Assembly (NCBI RefSeq): GCF_051622035.1
Contig: NC_135358.1
Location: 1,738,501 to 1,802,500 of the forward strand
Origin: Arctopsyche grandis
Taxonomy: Eukaryota; Arthropoda; Insecta; Trichoptera; Hydropsychidae
Reading direction: 5' to 3'
Length of the DNA: 64,000 nt
The position numbers and the translations under genes were made by a program. Positions 35,369 to 46,699 of this stretch are shown piece after piece. How positions within the stretch are numbered: position 1 is the stretch's first letter; the number at the start of each line of letters is the position of its first letter. The notes under the pieces were generated by a model, which was given only the letters and a program-made list of their open reading frames with translations, ran no database searches and had not been told where the DNA came from.

Positions 35369-35548
35369 GCTGATAATTAATTGATGGTCCATTCTTAAAT
35401 TATTTACGTGAAAAAATTTTTTTTAATATAAATGATTTCGCTGATGAATAAGGTTTCTTGTTACAGCGTTTTAGTTGAATTTGATTGGGGCGAGGATTTC
35501 AAATTAGTAGCCAAAATTACTTTAGATAATTTATTATTCATTTTACAG

Positions 35549-38500
35549 TTTTTGATGTGGCTCAAGTGACGAAAGCTGATAGAGAAAATCAAACAAAAAT
35601 AGACTATGAAGAAGCATTGGAAAATACTGGTAATATTTTCATGCTATTTTTTTTAAATATGTATTTTGACAGGAAAAATACTGTTCGTTTTTGTATTTCA
35701 GGTATTGGAAAATTTAATTACATCGTCCTTTTTGTCTGTTCTCTTGGACTCTTATCGAATGGTATTCAAAATGGAATTTCAGCATATTTGCTTCCTTCAT
35801 TACAATGTGAATTTAACATATCGTCATCGGAGATGGCCTTGATGAATGTTATGTTTATGATTGGTAAAAACTAGTCCATTTTAGAGCAATTTATTAGTAT
35901 TGCTTTGTATGTATTATTAATATTTTCAGGAGGAATTTTAAGTGCTTATATATGGGGAATTTTTGCCAATTTAGTCGGAAGGAAAAGCGTTATCGTATTA
36001 GCATTTTATGCTGACTTCTTAACAACTCTAGTTGGAAGTTTTTCACAAGGATACACATTCTTATTATTCACACGTCTATTGTGCGGTTTCTTCACAGGAG
36101 GTCCTGGTTATCTATTATTTACTCATTTAGCTGACTTTACACCGAGGAAAGTAAGAGCAACATATATTTGCTACGCTGGTTTTTGCTTCATAATATCGTG
36201 GATAATTTTGCCGGGTGAATGTGCAATTTTGAAAGTTTTCACACATTGGACAATTACCATATGCAACATTGCAGTATTTTATTTTTGATTTCCAGGTGTC
36301 GGTTTGTTGATTATTCCATTACAAGTTAACCTGGGCTTCGGTTTATTAAAGTTTAACTCGTGGCGTTTATATTCGCTTCTGTTCACATTGCCTTCGTTTA
36401 TATCTGCTGTTATAATTTCGAAATTACCCGAAAGTCCAAGGCAAGTTTTATCGAAAGGAGACAGAATCGGATGTATGAAAATTTTGAAGAAGATGTTTGT
36501 GAAGAATACAGGCAAATCTGAGTATTGCTATGATGTAAGAAATATGCTCAAATGTATTTAAATTATGGTAATTGGATTATTACGCACATTGCGATCGCCC
36601 AAAAGACAGGTTTTGCCATGAAAATCGTGGATACGGAATATTTGGCACTCGAGTTCTTGTTAGTATGATGGACTTTTCGGCTGCCAGATGTTCCGTTATA
36701 GAGATTTTAGTGACTTTTAGGCGAGCACTTTGTGAGCAATAATCACCGAACCTTAAGGGCGTGATCACACAGCGAGGGATGCCGTATGCTGTACGCGGGA
36801 TATATTTTTTAGATAGTTTTAAACATACAAAATAAAAACACGCGTATACGGCGTCAAATACGCGGTATCGTGCGAGATCGTGCGGTATATACATCGGACC
36901 GCTGTGTGATCACACCTTAAATTATACGTAGTACAAACACATTAAAATATAATCTTTTCATAATTTCTAGGTAAAGTCTATAACTGAAACGCCATTATCC
37001 GATTCCGAGTATAATAACAATCAATATAAATGTACACAATGCAGTAAGCACATAAAAAATATTATAAATGAAACGGCATTACTATTCCGTAGCAAATATG
37101 TTTTAAAAACAACTAATGTGATATTCGTAATGTTTACAAGCATGTTTGGGTATTTTAACATTATTACGCCTGTATTGAAATCACTTAAATATATATTAAA
37201 TGTTTACATTTATTATAGATGTTACGGTCTCGGTTTGTGGATACCTGAACTTTTACTACACCTTAGAAGGATACAAAATTTGTATCCAAACGAATCGGTG
37301 ACAGTGTGCCAATGGAAACCCGTCATTGCAAACCAATCTAAAGAAGACACCCAAAACATCTTTGAGGATATTAAGGTTTCAGAATCGATAGATGAGACTG
37401 TGTTTTGTGGAAATGTCGTCGATTCACAGGTAACACTTGCACTAGGTATGTAAGAAATGGTGTCAGCTTCAGGCGTTTGGTATTTAGCTCATTTAGCGAA
37501 GTAACTAAGACCAGTAAGCTCTATTAGCATTTGAAATGGTAATCGAGCTACAAATATTGCAAATGCCTTGAACTGGCAATAGGGGAAACATTATAGTTGT
37601 AGGCCACGCTGACTTAGTCTTTGGCCACTTGAATTTTGATTAAAAAATAATAGCTTTTTGATATTGTTACGTATACTAAAATAAGAGCTTAGTAAAGAGC
37701 CGCCGGTTAAGTGCAATCGGATTAAGCCGAGGCGCATCCCTGACACTGTGCGACCGTTATAATTGGTTTCAAGGATTACTAAGTGCATGTAGGCTAAAAA
37801 ATGACCGCCGAGTTGGCCGTTATTGGTCCCTTCTCAGAAGTGACCGATACCGTGGTACCGTGGGAATTCATATCCGAGTACGTGACCATAACAATAGGTA
37901 AACAAATCAGACGTCGAAGATGTCCTGAGAGACCTGCCCCTTATAAGGCGGTACTTAGGCGATATCAAGACATTCTGGACTGAGCACTGCCAGTGCGTGT
38001 ATCTCCTTAATCATCAATAAATGCTGTGACACGACTTTGGTCTTTTACTTCCTCCTCTTCCACCCACCCCTACGCAACAATATTATCGACTATCTTTTGC
38101 GTTCTCTATGATGTTCTTGATCATTACTAACTGATATTAATTGTCTGTCAATTATTTTAAATGCATGTCTTTTGCTAAACCAAATGGCTAACGACTATCG
38201 CATAGCTAAGGACTGTTTTCTCCTACACACTTATCATAACTGTTATTAATTTCAGATATACAGGGATACCATAATGATTGGCATGGCCTGCTTGTGCTAC
38301 AACTTTGTGACTGCTTGTTTGTCGCAACATTTGAATGCTCGATACCTGACGTCAATTTCAATGGCTTTTGGAAGCCTGTCAGCTTTTCTTTTCGTGACTT
38401 TCAGCTCGCTGTCGCTTTGCTTGACAGCGATCAGCGTGTTCCAATCAGCAATGACCACTGCAAACGTTATAATTATGAGTGTGATAATGGCGGCATTTCC

Positions 38501-39338
38501 ATCAAACTTAAGGCATTGTAATTTTCATGAAAATGATTCAATTTAAAGATTGAAACCAATTTAATTTTCAATCTTTAATGTACTTTTTTACTTAACGGTC
38601 AGGAAATAGTACCGAGTCAGCATTATTAACTGAAATGACAAACTCGACATACTCAATGATACTGTACCATATCCTGGCCGTTAATAAAAGAAGTACCAAA
38701 TTCTATTTCAATACCATATTTTAGACTGAAATTTAATAAAAATGTTAAGTGTAATTTTAAACAATTTGCAGTTCAATGGCAGTTTGTTTAGCGACACTCG
38801 GTGGACGTTTAGGAGCAATATGCAGCAATTTATGTTTTGGGATGCTAATCGAGATTTCCTGTTACTACCCTATATTTTTAGTAGTTGGATTGTCAATTAG
38901 TATGTACATAAATCACAATATTACTGTTTCAGTTGGTCTGAATTAATCTCACTATATTGCAAGATGTATCAGTAGTCTTTTTTTGCTTTGATGTATTTTT
39001 TTTATGATGGTATTTCTTATTGACTTTGCATCCAATCAATTGAAGCCTCTAATTCTCAATTTAAAATTTGGATCAATGTTTTGCCAAAATGGTGCATTGG
39101 GGAATATGTTATAAATAAAAACAAAAAAAAGTGTAGTTTACTGTCATCTTGAGATTATTTTGGAGTATGTAGTATAATTTTTTTAATATTCATCATGTAT
39201 GTTGGTTTATTTATTTTTGCAGTCGGTGCTCTCTTAATAATATTGGTTAAGGACAATGAAGAAATATTACCAGTAATCAAGCCGTCATCAGATATTGATT
39301 CAAAGTTTAATGTAGAATCAATCACTTCACATATTTAG
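35549..39338 (+). CDS. SV2-like major facilitator transporter (5' end missing)
   Basis: Membrane transporter of the SV2-like branch of the MFS, about 552 residues seen. Exons: 35549-35629, 35702-35863, 35930-36214, 36296-36534, 36971-37149, 37219-37429, 38256-38512, 38772-38899, 39223-39338, all in phase. The N-terminal cytoplasmic part ends IDYEEALENTGIGKFNYIV, as in SV2-like proteins. The MFS loop 2-3 signature is WGIFANLVGRKSV; SKLPESPRQVLSKG opens the central cytoplasmic part. A long extramembrane loop between TM7 and TM8 (about 37240-37429) has paired cysteines and two NxS sites. The seventh intron uses a GC donor (TTAAG|GCATTG). The first exon begins at an acceptor in phase 1, so the start codon lies upstream and was not found. 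Substrate unknown. Intron 6 holds a solo LTR. Confidence 0.9.
36578..36752. mobile_element. MITE, reverse copy of the 56-295 family
   Basis: Shares GGATACGGAATATTTGGCAC, GGCTGCCAGATGTTCCG, GAGATTTTAGTGAC and CAATAATCACCG with 56-295 in the opposite orientation. In intron 4 of the SV2-like gene, abutting the next element. Confidence 0.65.
36757..36916. mobile_element. 160 bp MITE, GGGCGTGATCACAC ends
   Basis: Ends GGGCGTGATCACACAGCG and (inverted) GGTGTGATCACACAGCG, with TTAA on both sides. The TTAA flanks would suit piggyBac, while the GGGCGTG-TCACAC terminus and a TAA reading of the flank suit PIF/Harbinger; I favour the latter weakly. Interior is rich in CpG (ACGCGGTATCGTGCGAGAT). Confidence 0.75.
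37665..38079 (+). mobile_element. Solo LTR, family ATAT-LTR, copy 3
   Basis: 415 bp, TGTTACGTATAC to CCCTACGCAACA, with a perfect 4 bp duplication ATAT (37661-37664, 38080-38083). Contains CTTATAAGGCGGTACTT and AATAAATGCTGTGACACG in plus sense. In intron 6 of the SV2-like gene, same sense as the gene. Confidence 0.85.
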
Positions 39339-39639
39339 TGCTAGAAAAATTATAGTGCTATATGTCTGTCATTTTTAAATTTCTATATGCAGTTTTATTT
39401 TTAATCTATTTAAGTTTTTAATCATAAAAGCCATATTTGCTGTGTAATAAAATGATATAAAAGAAGACATTTTTTTTTAATTTTATTGTATTTATATATA
39501 CATATATAAATTAGAACATTCAGATCCAAATTCTAAAATTTAATTATTTACCTATTATTGTTTATTATTTTCCAAAATATATTATTTAAATAGAAAATAT
39601 GAAGATACGTATCTCCAGAATAGAAAATTAAGCTAATAA

Positions 39640-40493
39640 GGGCGAAAACACACTGAGTGGTAAGGGATGTTACGTGCTCTTGGCTTCCCGCTGTGACCGT
39701 AAGCAGTGATTGTTCCCCAAACCAAATTCTAGTGCACTTGCATGTGCAGAATGCATATGTTTGGGAGGTTGCATATCTATATGCAACCTACAAGTTTCTC
39801 CTACATTTCTTCAAATGTGGGATTCACCGTCAAGGATAAATACAAGGATAAAATGTCACCGAAAACACTCCAGGGGGTGATTTTTGGAACTGTGTACCAT
39901 GTATAGAATATACTAGTAGTTAGAATAGAATGCTTTGAACAGAGAGGCCACAGGTTCAAATCCCACTGGTTTCTGCTGGCCAGACCTTGGATTTGTGACT
40001 CCAGGTCGATTGTTTCCTACCAGAGTTTACCAAACCATCTGATTTTCATTGAAACGGTTCCAACAAATTGGCAACCTTACTCATTTTCTCGCAAATTTCG
40101 AGTTTTCATCAATTTCTAATTTCACTGAATTGTATAAAATGCTGAAAATTTACAAATCTGACCGTTAATGTATATTGATATTTTATGTCTATGTGGGTGT
40201 TAAATGATTTGAATTTAATTTGTACAATACTTGTATCAAATGTACAACGTTTCTGGCCAGGAAGGCGCATTGGAGTTACCTGTTATAAATCCAGGTATAA
40301 ATTAAAAAAATAAAACAAAAAATTTCTAAAGCAAAGCAACTTCTGCATTTTTGTAAGTAAAACCCAGTTTTTCCCAGCAAAACCCTTATTTGGGAAATGT
40401 TGATTAAGAATAGACTTTGATGAATATTGTCGCATGTTTAAAAGTATCTAAATGGAAAACACGTACCACGTACCGCGCAGTGTATTTTCGCCC
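39640..40493. mobile_element. PIF/Harbinger-like MITE with TAA TSD, hosting a SINE
   Basis: Termini GGGCGAAAACACACTGAG and (inverted) GGGCGAAAATACACTGCG, flanked by TAA on both sides (39637-39639, 40494-40496). 854 bp, of which 39925-40315 is an inserted SINE. Non-coding. It lies in the short space between the convergent SV2-like and SF3A1 genes. Confidence 0.82.
39925..40315 (+). repeat. tRNA-derived SINE nested in PIF MITE
   Basis: Head remnant with the B box GGTTCAAATCCCACTGG, then GTGACTCCAGGTCGATTG, GAAACGGTTCC and the tail GGCCAGGAAGGCGCATTGG. The second half of the tail stem has decayed. A-rich end at about 40300-40315. Confidence 0.8.
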
Positions 40494-40775
40494 TAACTGT
40501 ATTTCGATATAATTTTTCTGTTATATTCCACCCAGTGAAATAAAATAAAATAAATTATCAGATGTTGATTTGATTTATTATATTTATACATACAAATATG
40601 ATGATTTATACATACAAAACTATCATCGATAAATTAAAAAATACAAGAAAAGTCGTAAAAAATCCCAAAACGATTTGATAAGTTTGTATTATATAAAATT
40701 GTCAAGCAAGCCTCAAGATAATAACAACAATTGGCTGATGGAAGTAGAAATATTCCAAATTTGAAATCAAATCCT

Positions 40776-43700
40776 TTATTTTTTACGGCCTCCACGTTCT
40801 TTGACTTGCAAGTTCACGACGAATCCAGGAGCCACGTTATAATACGCCAACGTGTGCGAATCCTTGAAGAAGAGACCCTGTAACGAGATAATACCAATTC
40901 ACATAAGCAATTCGTATACAATATTCTGTGTCATGGTAATATGAATATGAAATATTACATCGATGTGCAACTTCTGCTTGGCAGGAGGCATTCCAAGTGC
41001 GTGATGAAGACGAGCTTTGAGTTGTGCAACGGTGGAAGCTCCGGTCAAGCGTAAGGGAACTCGTTGGCCACTCAACCGCCACTCGGTACGCTCCGGCATA
41101 TTGGGCACGAGAACGGCGAACGATATTTGACCCTGGAGGAAGATAAACATATGAAATACATACACGTGTATCGTATCGGAATGCGTTCAAAATATATATA
41201 TTTACCGAATGCAATTGTAGAAAGTGCTGTTCGGGCATGAGCGAATCTTCGGTACGTGCTCGCTTGGCTGGAGGCTCATCATCCGACTGTGATGGATTCG
41301 GATCTGAAGGCGGTGGTGGAGCTGGCCTAAGTTGTGAAGGTGCCATCGGTGGAGCACCGAATCCATAACCAGGCGTGGTTGGAACACCTTAAATTACGCA
41401 AAGAAAATATAAATGGTAAACATAAAGCGAAACAATCACCAATATAAGATATGCCGATGACACGGCACTAGTCGCTGAAAATTTAGCAGACCTGCAAAGA
41501 TCTCTACACCATGTACATCAAGAAGGCTGCGCATAAATATAAAGAAGGCAAAATTGATGACAGTTGATAAAAATACAAATAGAAACCGGTGATTTAAACG
41601 TTGGATGGAGAGGTGTTAGAAAGAGTCAAAAGATTTAAATACCTGGGTACTTGGTTAAATGAAGAGATGGACTCAGATGAGGATTTAAGAGATGGCTAGA
41701 ACAGTGTTTATCAAAATTAAGGCGGCGCTTACAAACAAGCATCTCAATCTTCGTACGCGTTTGAGATTCGCAAATAGCTACGTCTGGACAGTGTTGCTAC
41801 ATGGGTGTGAAACGAGGTCTCTGAATACCAGGATGATCAGCCGCATTGAAGCTTTTGAGATGTGAGTCTACAGGTGTATGCTGAAGATCCCGTGGACCAA
41901 AAAAGTATCAAATGAAGCTGTCTTCGGCCCAACAGGGAGAGACAGGGAACTTGTTTCTGTCATCAAGCGGACAAAGATGGAGTACCTCGGGTATATGATA
42001 CGGGGTCCAAAATAAGAATTTCTCCGTTTGATAACCATGGGAAAAATAGAAGGCAGGAATTTGTCTTGGCTTCGAAACATGCACATGTGGACCGATATGA
42101 GCGCCGAAGATCTGTTCCGAGCGGCTGAAGACCGATGCGGATATCTTCAAATTATCGACGAGGTGATCGCCGACGTCCGGATGCGGACAGGGAAATGAAT
42201 GAAATACATATTATACTTACTCATAAGTGCGGGTGGTCTTTGAGGAATCTGAGACATTGGAGACATGACCATCAGTGGTGGTATAGGTGGTAGCATACCT
42301 CCCATAGACTGGACCACCGGTGGAGGCATCTAAGATGAAAAAAATAAATAAATCGAAAGGAAAGTAAATAATTATAACATTCATAACAATGAAAAACATA
42401 CCATCTTTTGCATTTGAGGTGGAGGTGGTTGTAATTGATGATGTGTTTTCGGACCGGCTGAAACTGTCACGTTAGACATCGGCTTCATGGGCGGTGCTGA
42501 TATAACACCTGAAGCCGGCTTAGGTCCTATCTTTTCCTTTTCCTCATCGGGCAAAAGACCTTTCACTTTGTGAATCTGGTGGATTTGTTCCTCGAGGGTT
42601 ATGTTGGCTCGAGCTGCTCTGGTCGCAGCCTCCACAGAAGAAGTGTGTCCATCCCAAGTAACCTACAAATGCGTATCACATGTATATAATATTATAAAAG
42701 CTGATAAGCAGGTATTGTATTCTTTTAAAATGACAACACACCCGATCGTCTTTCCGAACTTCTTCTTCACCAATCTTTTTACCGATGGCAGTTTCTTCAT
42801 CACCGACACCGAAAATATCAGTACGTCTTTCAGCCAACTGTTTCAGCGATGCCTCAATTGCAGATCCTACAAAAAATCATTGTTTAAATATACAAAACAA
42901 CATATATATAGTTAAAAAATGAGAATTCGATCTAACCTTGAGCCAAGACAGCATCTTGAGCAGCGCGGTCTCCGAGAGCTCGATCGCGCTGTTCGAGCCA
43001 GCGTGGATCCAACAGTCCGATTCGCATATGCTCTTGCACTTTGTGGGCCGGAATACGCTCTCCCGTGATGGGACTGATGAGCCACTCTTCGCTAGATGCA
43101 TTGTTGGTGACGGCGTCCTTTTTAGCTGAAGAAAAAAAAGCACCCATTAATACGTACATTCAATTAAAGCAAAATATGATTTCAATTGTGATATTTATCA
43201 GACCTTGTTTGGGGTCATATTTTTTAACGATAACTTTGTCGGCCTGAGGAGCCATCGGTGGGGGTTGAATGTTGGTGCCGGTCTCTCTAGGCCTTGGTCT
43301 GTCATCCTCCGACTCTGAACCGTCTGAATCATCAGAGGCGGAGCTATCTTCCTCCATGTCTTGCACCTGCAATTCAACCGTGTATGAAATGAATGATCGT
43401 TGGATTGCTTTTGAGGATATGTTCATTAAATGCAAACCTGGTTATTATCTGGACGATGTTCTTTAACTCCAGTACGATCTTCCATCGAAGCTAAACCGTC
43501 GTCATCTTTTTTGCCGTCGTCCTCTTCATCGTCCGATTCTAATTGCATCTCTATTTCTTCTACACCACCATCGTCAATACGCTCCTAAACATAATTTTTA
43601 TAGTGATTTTAACGGTTTCAATTTTAAACCTATGTACAATTAAATCACTTTAATTAATGTTTAAATAAAACAAACCTGCATTAGAACTCTAGCCCCGACC

Positions 43701-46620
43701 TCATCAGGATTTGTAGGTGGTGGAAATGAACCCAATTCCATTGGTTGATAGTCGACAGTTTCGACGACAACAAAATCGTGCCAATCGATTGAAGCATAAG
43801 CCACTATAAAATAAAATAAAACTGTTATATATCAAATGAATTTCAATATGGAATGGATGAAGTGTATAGATTTAACCTCTTTCCCTTTCTAGCTTCTGTT
43901 CTTCCTTCTGTTTCTGAGCCAATTGATGAGATAACCAAGCTGCTCTTTCTTTAGCTCCGTTTAATACCGTCTGAGTTGAGCTGGCTTCTTCAATCAAGCG
44001 AGGCAAAAGCTCTTTTGGCGGTAATAACACCTGTAAATTGTTTAATTAGTGAAAAAAAATTCGGATGTGACCAACCCATGACTTTATCTATATATTTGAG
44101 GAATTTAAAAAGGTCACAAAACAAAATTCGATAATTAAACATACATACACGTTCAAACATACCGGCTGTGAGAGCATTTTCGATACAAATTCAGCGCAAA
44201 TATAAGGAAACTTACACAAGACAAAAGTTCTACTTCCGGTTATCAGATTTTGTTCAAAATTTTTTTCTTACTTAAAATCACTATAAATATTATAAACATT
44301 AAATATAAAGAAAATAAAAATAATTTAAAAGGTCAAAATAAAATAATTAAATATTGTTTAAATAAAATACTACTTCCGGTTTATGAATTCTGATCAAAAC
44401 CGTGTCAGCTCTAAGTTAGTACATAAAGAATACAAATGTATATTTTCAGCTTGATAAGTTCAGGGGTGTGGAAAAAATAGTGTGGTCACAACATGTTTGA
44501 CTTTTCTAAGAGGAAAAAATCCCACTTCCGGTTTATTATAATTAAGCGATTTTTTTTAATTTTCATCAAATTGATACAAGAATTATGGTTGAATTTTTTC
44601 GTGAAGAGCACACATGTTTAAGGGCACAAAAAAATAGTGGAAGAAAAATCGAACAAGAGTAAACTGCCATTTCCGGTTGACGGATGCTTACCAAACTTTA
44701 TACATAGCTTGGTATTAGGCTTAAACTTCTAGATATTAAATTTTAGTTTAATAAACCAGAAGGTTTCTGAGAAAAACATAAAAAACCTCGATTCTCTAGA
44801 GCAGAAGTAGTAAAATATTGTTTCTCTAGAGCAGAAGTAGTAGTTCCAGTTGAGGTAAAAATATTGTTGGAGGATCCAAGTAAATGGCCAAAGTCGTGTC
44901 ACAGCATTTATTGGTGATTAAGGAGATACACACACTGGCAGTGCTCCGTCCAGAATGTCTTGATATCACCCAAGTACCTCCTTATAAAGGAAAAGGTCTC
45001 TCAGGGCATCTTCGACGTCTGGTTTGTTTACCTATTGTTATGGTCACGTACTAGATGTGCCACGGAAGTCAGTCCCACGCTACCGCTGTGGGTTCTGAGA
45101 ACTCTACCGGAATTCGACCGAGTTAACGCTACCCCCGCTAAGTGCATTTGGGGGTATCTCATTGTTAGCCGACTTGCACTTAAGCCTGGAGATAATCCTC
45201 GAAACCAATTATAACGGTCACACAGTCTCTGGGATGCTACTCGGACTAATCGGATTGCACTTACTCGGCGGTGTATAATATTTAAAAAATATTAATAATA
45301 ATTTTTTATATGTAATTTTATTACATATAAAAAAATTTGAGTCTGATTCAGTTAGCAGTTTGGGAGATAGTTGAATTCAAAAACTTAAAAGGACACCTAT
45401 AAGGGGAGGTACCATTTCCGGTCAACTCAAAAATTTGAAAAAAATTTACATTGTATCGATAAGAATTTCACTAACCGATACTAAGTTTCAGTTCGATAGG
45501 ACTAACGGTGTTCAAAAAATCCCAAAATACACAGACATACACACACATTTTTTCCGGATCATGAAAACGTGATCAGTGATCGATTCCGAGTTTGAATCAG
45601 TCAAAATCTCGAGTTGGAATTTTCGCATGATCACAAATCTTCATCTATTGTTACTACATACATAAAGTAATACAATGATATATGTTAACATACCTTCGTA
45701 TACTGCTCTAACAATCTAGTAAAATAGTGGAATAGAGAATGTTGAGGACGCAAAAAGTCAAACTGATAATTGCGCTGTTCTCTATTCATCAGATTAGTCA
45801 AGAACTGACGACCGTTTCGTGCCACGAATTGAGCCGTCAATTTTACAATGTCACTAAAAAGAAAAAAACAACATAGTAGTGTATTAAAACATGACTAATT
45901 TCAAAATAAAAACATACATACAGATCTAATGCAGAAATCGAGAGCGGGTCTGCGATGAATTCAAAATCAGGAGGAGCTTCTTTCGGAGGTGGTGGTTCGG
46001 CAGCGGCCCTCAAAAGTTCTTGCTGACGCAGTTGAGCAGCTGGTGTTACCGTCAATCGTTGCATAGAAATTCCCAAGCCACTGGGAACGACCAATGGCTC
46101 GACTCCTAAAATAAACAATATGATAATTTGCATCGTAAGCGTTCCGTAATGAGTCTAGCTGTTGTACGAACCTTTCCCGCCACGGAAATCCTTGACTTTG
46201 TGTTGATAATAGGCATGGTATGGATCGCCGGAGCTCAAGAAATTGAACTTGGGATTGCCCAATTCGTTCTGTCGAATACGTGCTTCGAATTCAGGTCCAT
46301 TTCTAGCGACGAAGCTGGCGGTTTTGTCGACGATGTCTATCAATCGTTATAAGGAAAGAATTGTCTGGGCAACTGTTTGCAATAATTATTTAATATAAAT
46401 GTATTTAATTTCGTTTTCTTGCGTGATATTTTGAGGGAATCAAGTGTTAATAGTGTAAAAATGTGTCGGGTCAACATTGTGAGTAAACATAACCTCAACA
46501 TTGAAATTTTGACATAAGGATACTCCTGACTTCGGGCGGCGGGTAAATGATGCCGATGACGGGTCCCGGTGGGGGCGGAGGCTCTTCGGCCCCCGGTAGT
46601 TCTGCCGTCAAGACCGGCAT
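40776..46620 (-). CDS. SF3A1: Splicing factor 3A subunit 1 (SF3a120)
   Basis: Subunit of the U2 snRNP SF3A complex that helps define the branch site. Predicted 779 residues (human about 793) in fifteen exons: 46620-46524, 46336-46172, 46105-45922, 45853-45694, 44030-43877, 43803-43676, 43584-43438, 43366-43204, 43125-42937, 42866-42742, 42662-42402, 42329-42221, 41387-41206, 41132-40959, 40877-40776; all in phase. SURP1 is at residues ~33-87 (IVDKTASFVARNGPEFEARI), SURP2 at ~149-202 (QFVARNGRQFLTNLM). Acidic middle, then EEWLISPITGERIPA, a Pro/Met-rich stretch, EPPAKRARTEDSLMPE, and the C-terminal ubiquitin-like domain from ~689 ending KERGGRKK, the RNA-binding tail. Introns host a LINE piece and a large repeat with a solo LTR. 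Confidence 0.97.
41440..42200 (+). mobile_element. LINE fragment (RT palm to C-terminus)
   Basis: Antisense to SF3A1, in its twelfth intron. Plus-strand translation in several frames gives RYADDTALVAENLADLQ, RFKYLGTWLNEEMDSD, LHGCETRSLNTRM, DRELVSVIKRTKMEYLGYMI and NLSWLRNMHMWTDMSAEDLF, a non-LTR reverse transcriptase from the catalytic ADD onwards. Several frame breaks, so it is dead. It ends about 20 bp from the 5' splice site of exon 12 (exon end 42221). Clade not settled; RTE- or I-like. Confidence 0.8.
44035..45690. repeat. Long repeat with recurring CTTCCGGTT modules
   Basis: At least six spaced copies of ACTTCCGGTT or CATTTCCGG occur (about 44231, 44371, 44525, 44667, 45412). The left 440 bp matches 48833-49280 in reverse (CGATACAAATTCAGCGCAAAT, GAAACTTACACAAGACAAAAG). 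The right end (GATCGATTCCGAGT, CAGTCAAAATCTCGAG, then a TACATAAAGTAA-like tail) recurs at 10970-11062. No ORF recognised; looks like a non-LTR retrotransposon UTR or a non-autonomous derivative. An LTR copy is nested inside. SF3A1 intron 4. Confidence 0.6.
44866..45285 (-). mobile_element. Solo LTR, family ATAT-LTR, copy 4
   Basis: Minus-sense copy of the LTR at 20931 (CAGCATTTATTGGTGATTAAG, CCTCCTTATAAAGG, GTGCACTTACTCGGCGG-like end). Both extremes have decayed, so the duplication cannot be read. Nested in the CTTCCGG repeat in SF3A1 intron 4. An older, broken copy. Confidence 0.75.
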
Positions 46621-46699
46621 TCTCCAAACGACGATTTACCGCAAAATTTGTCCCAAATTCGAGCTTAAGCACGAACAACGCTACCAAACGTCAAGTGAC

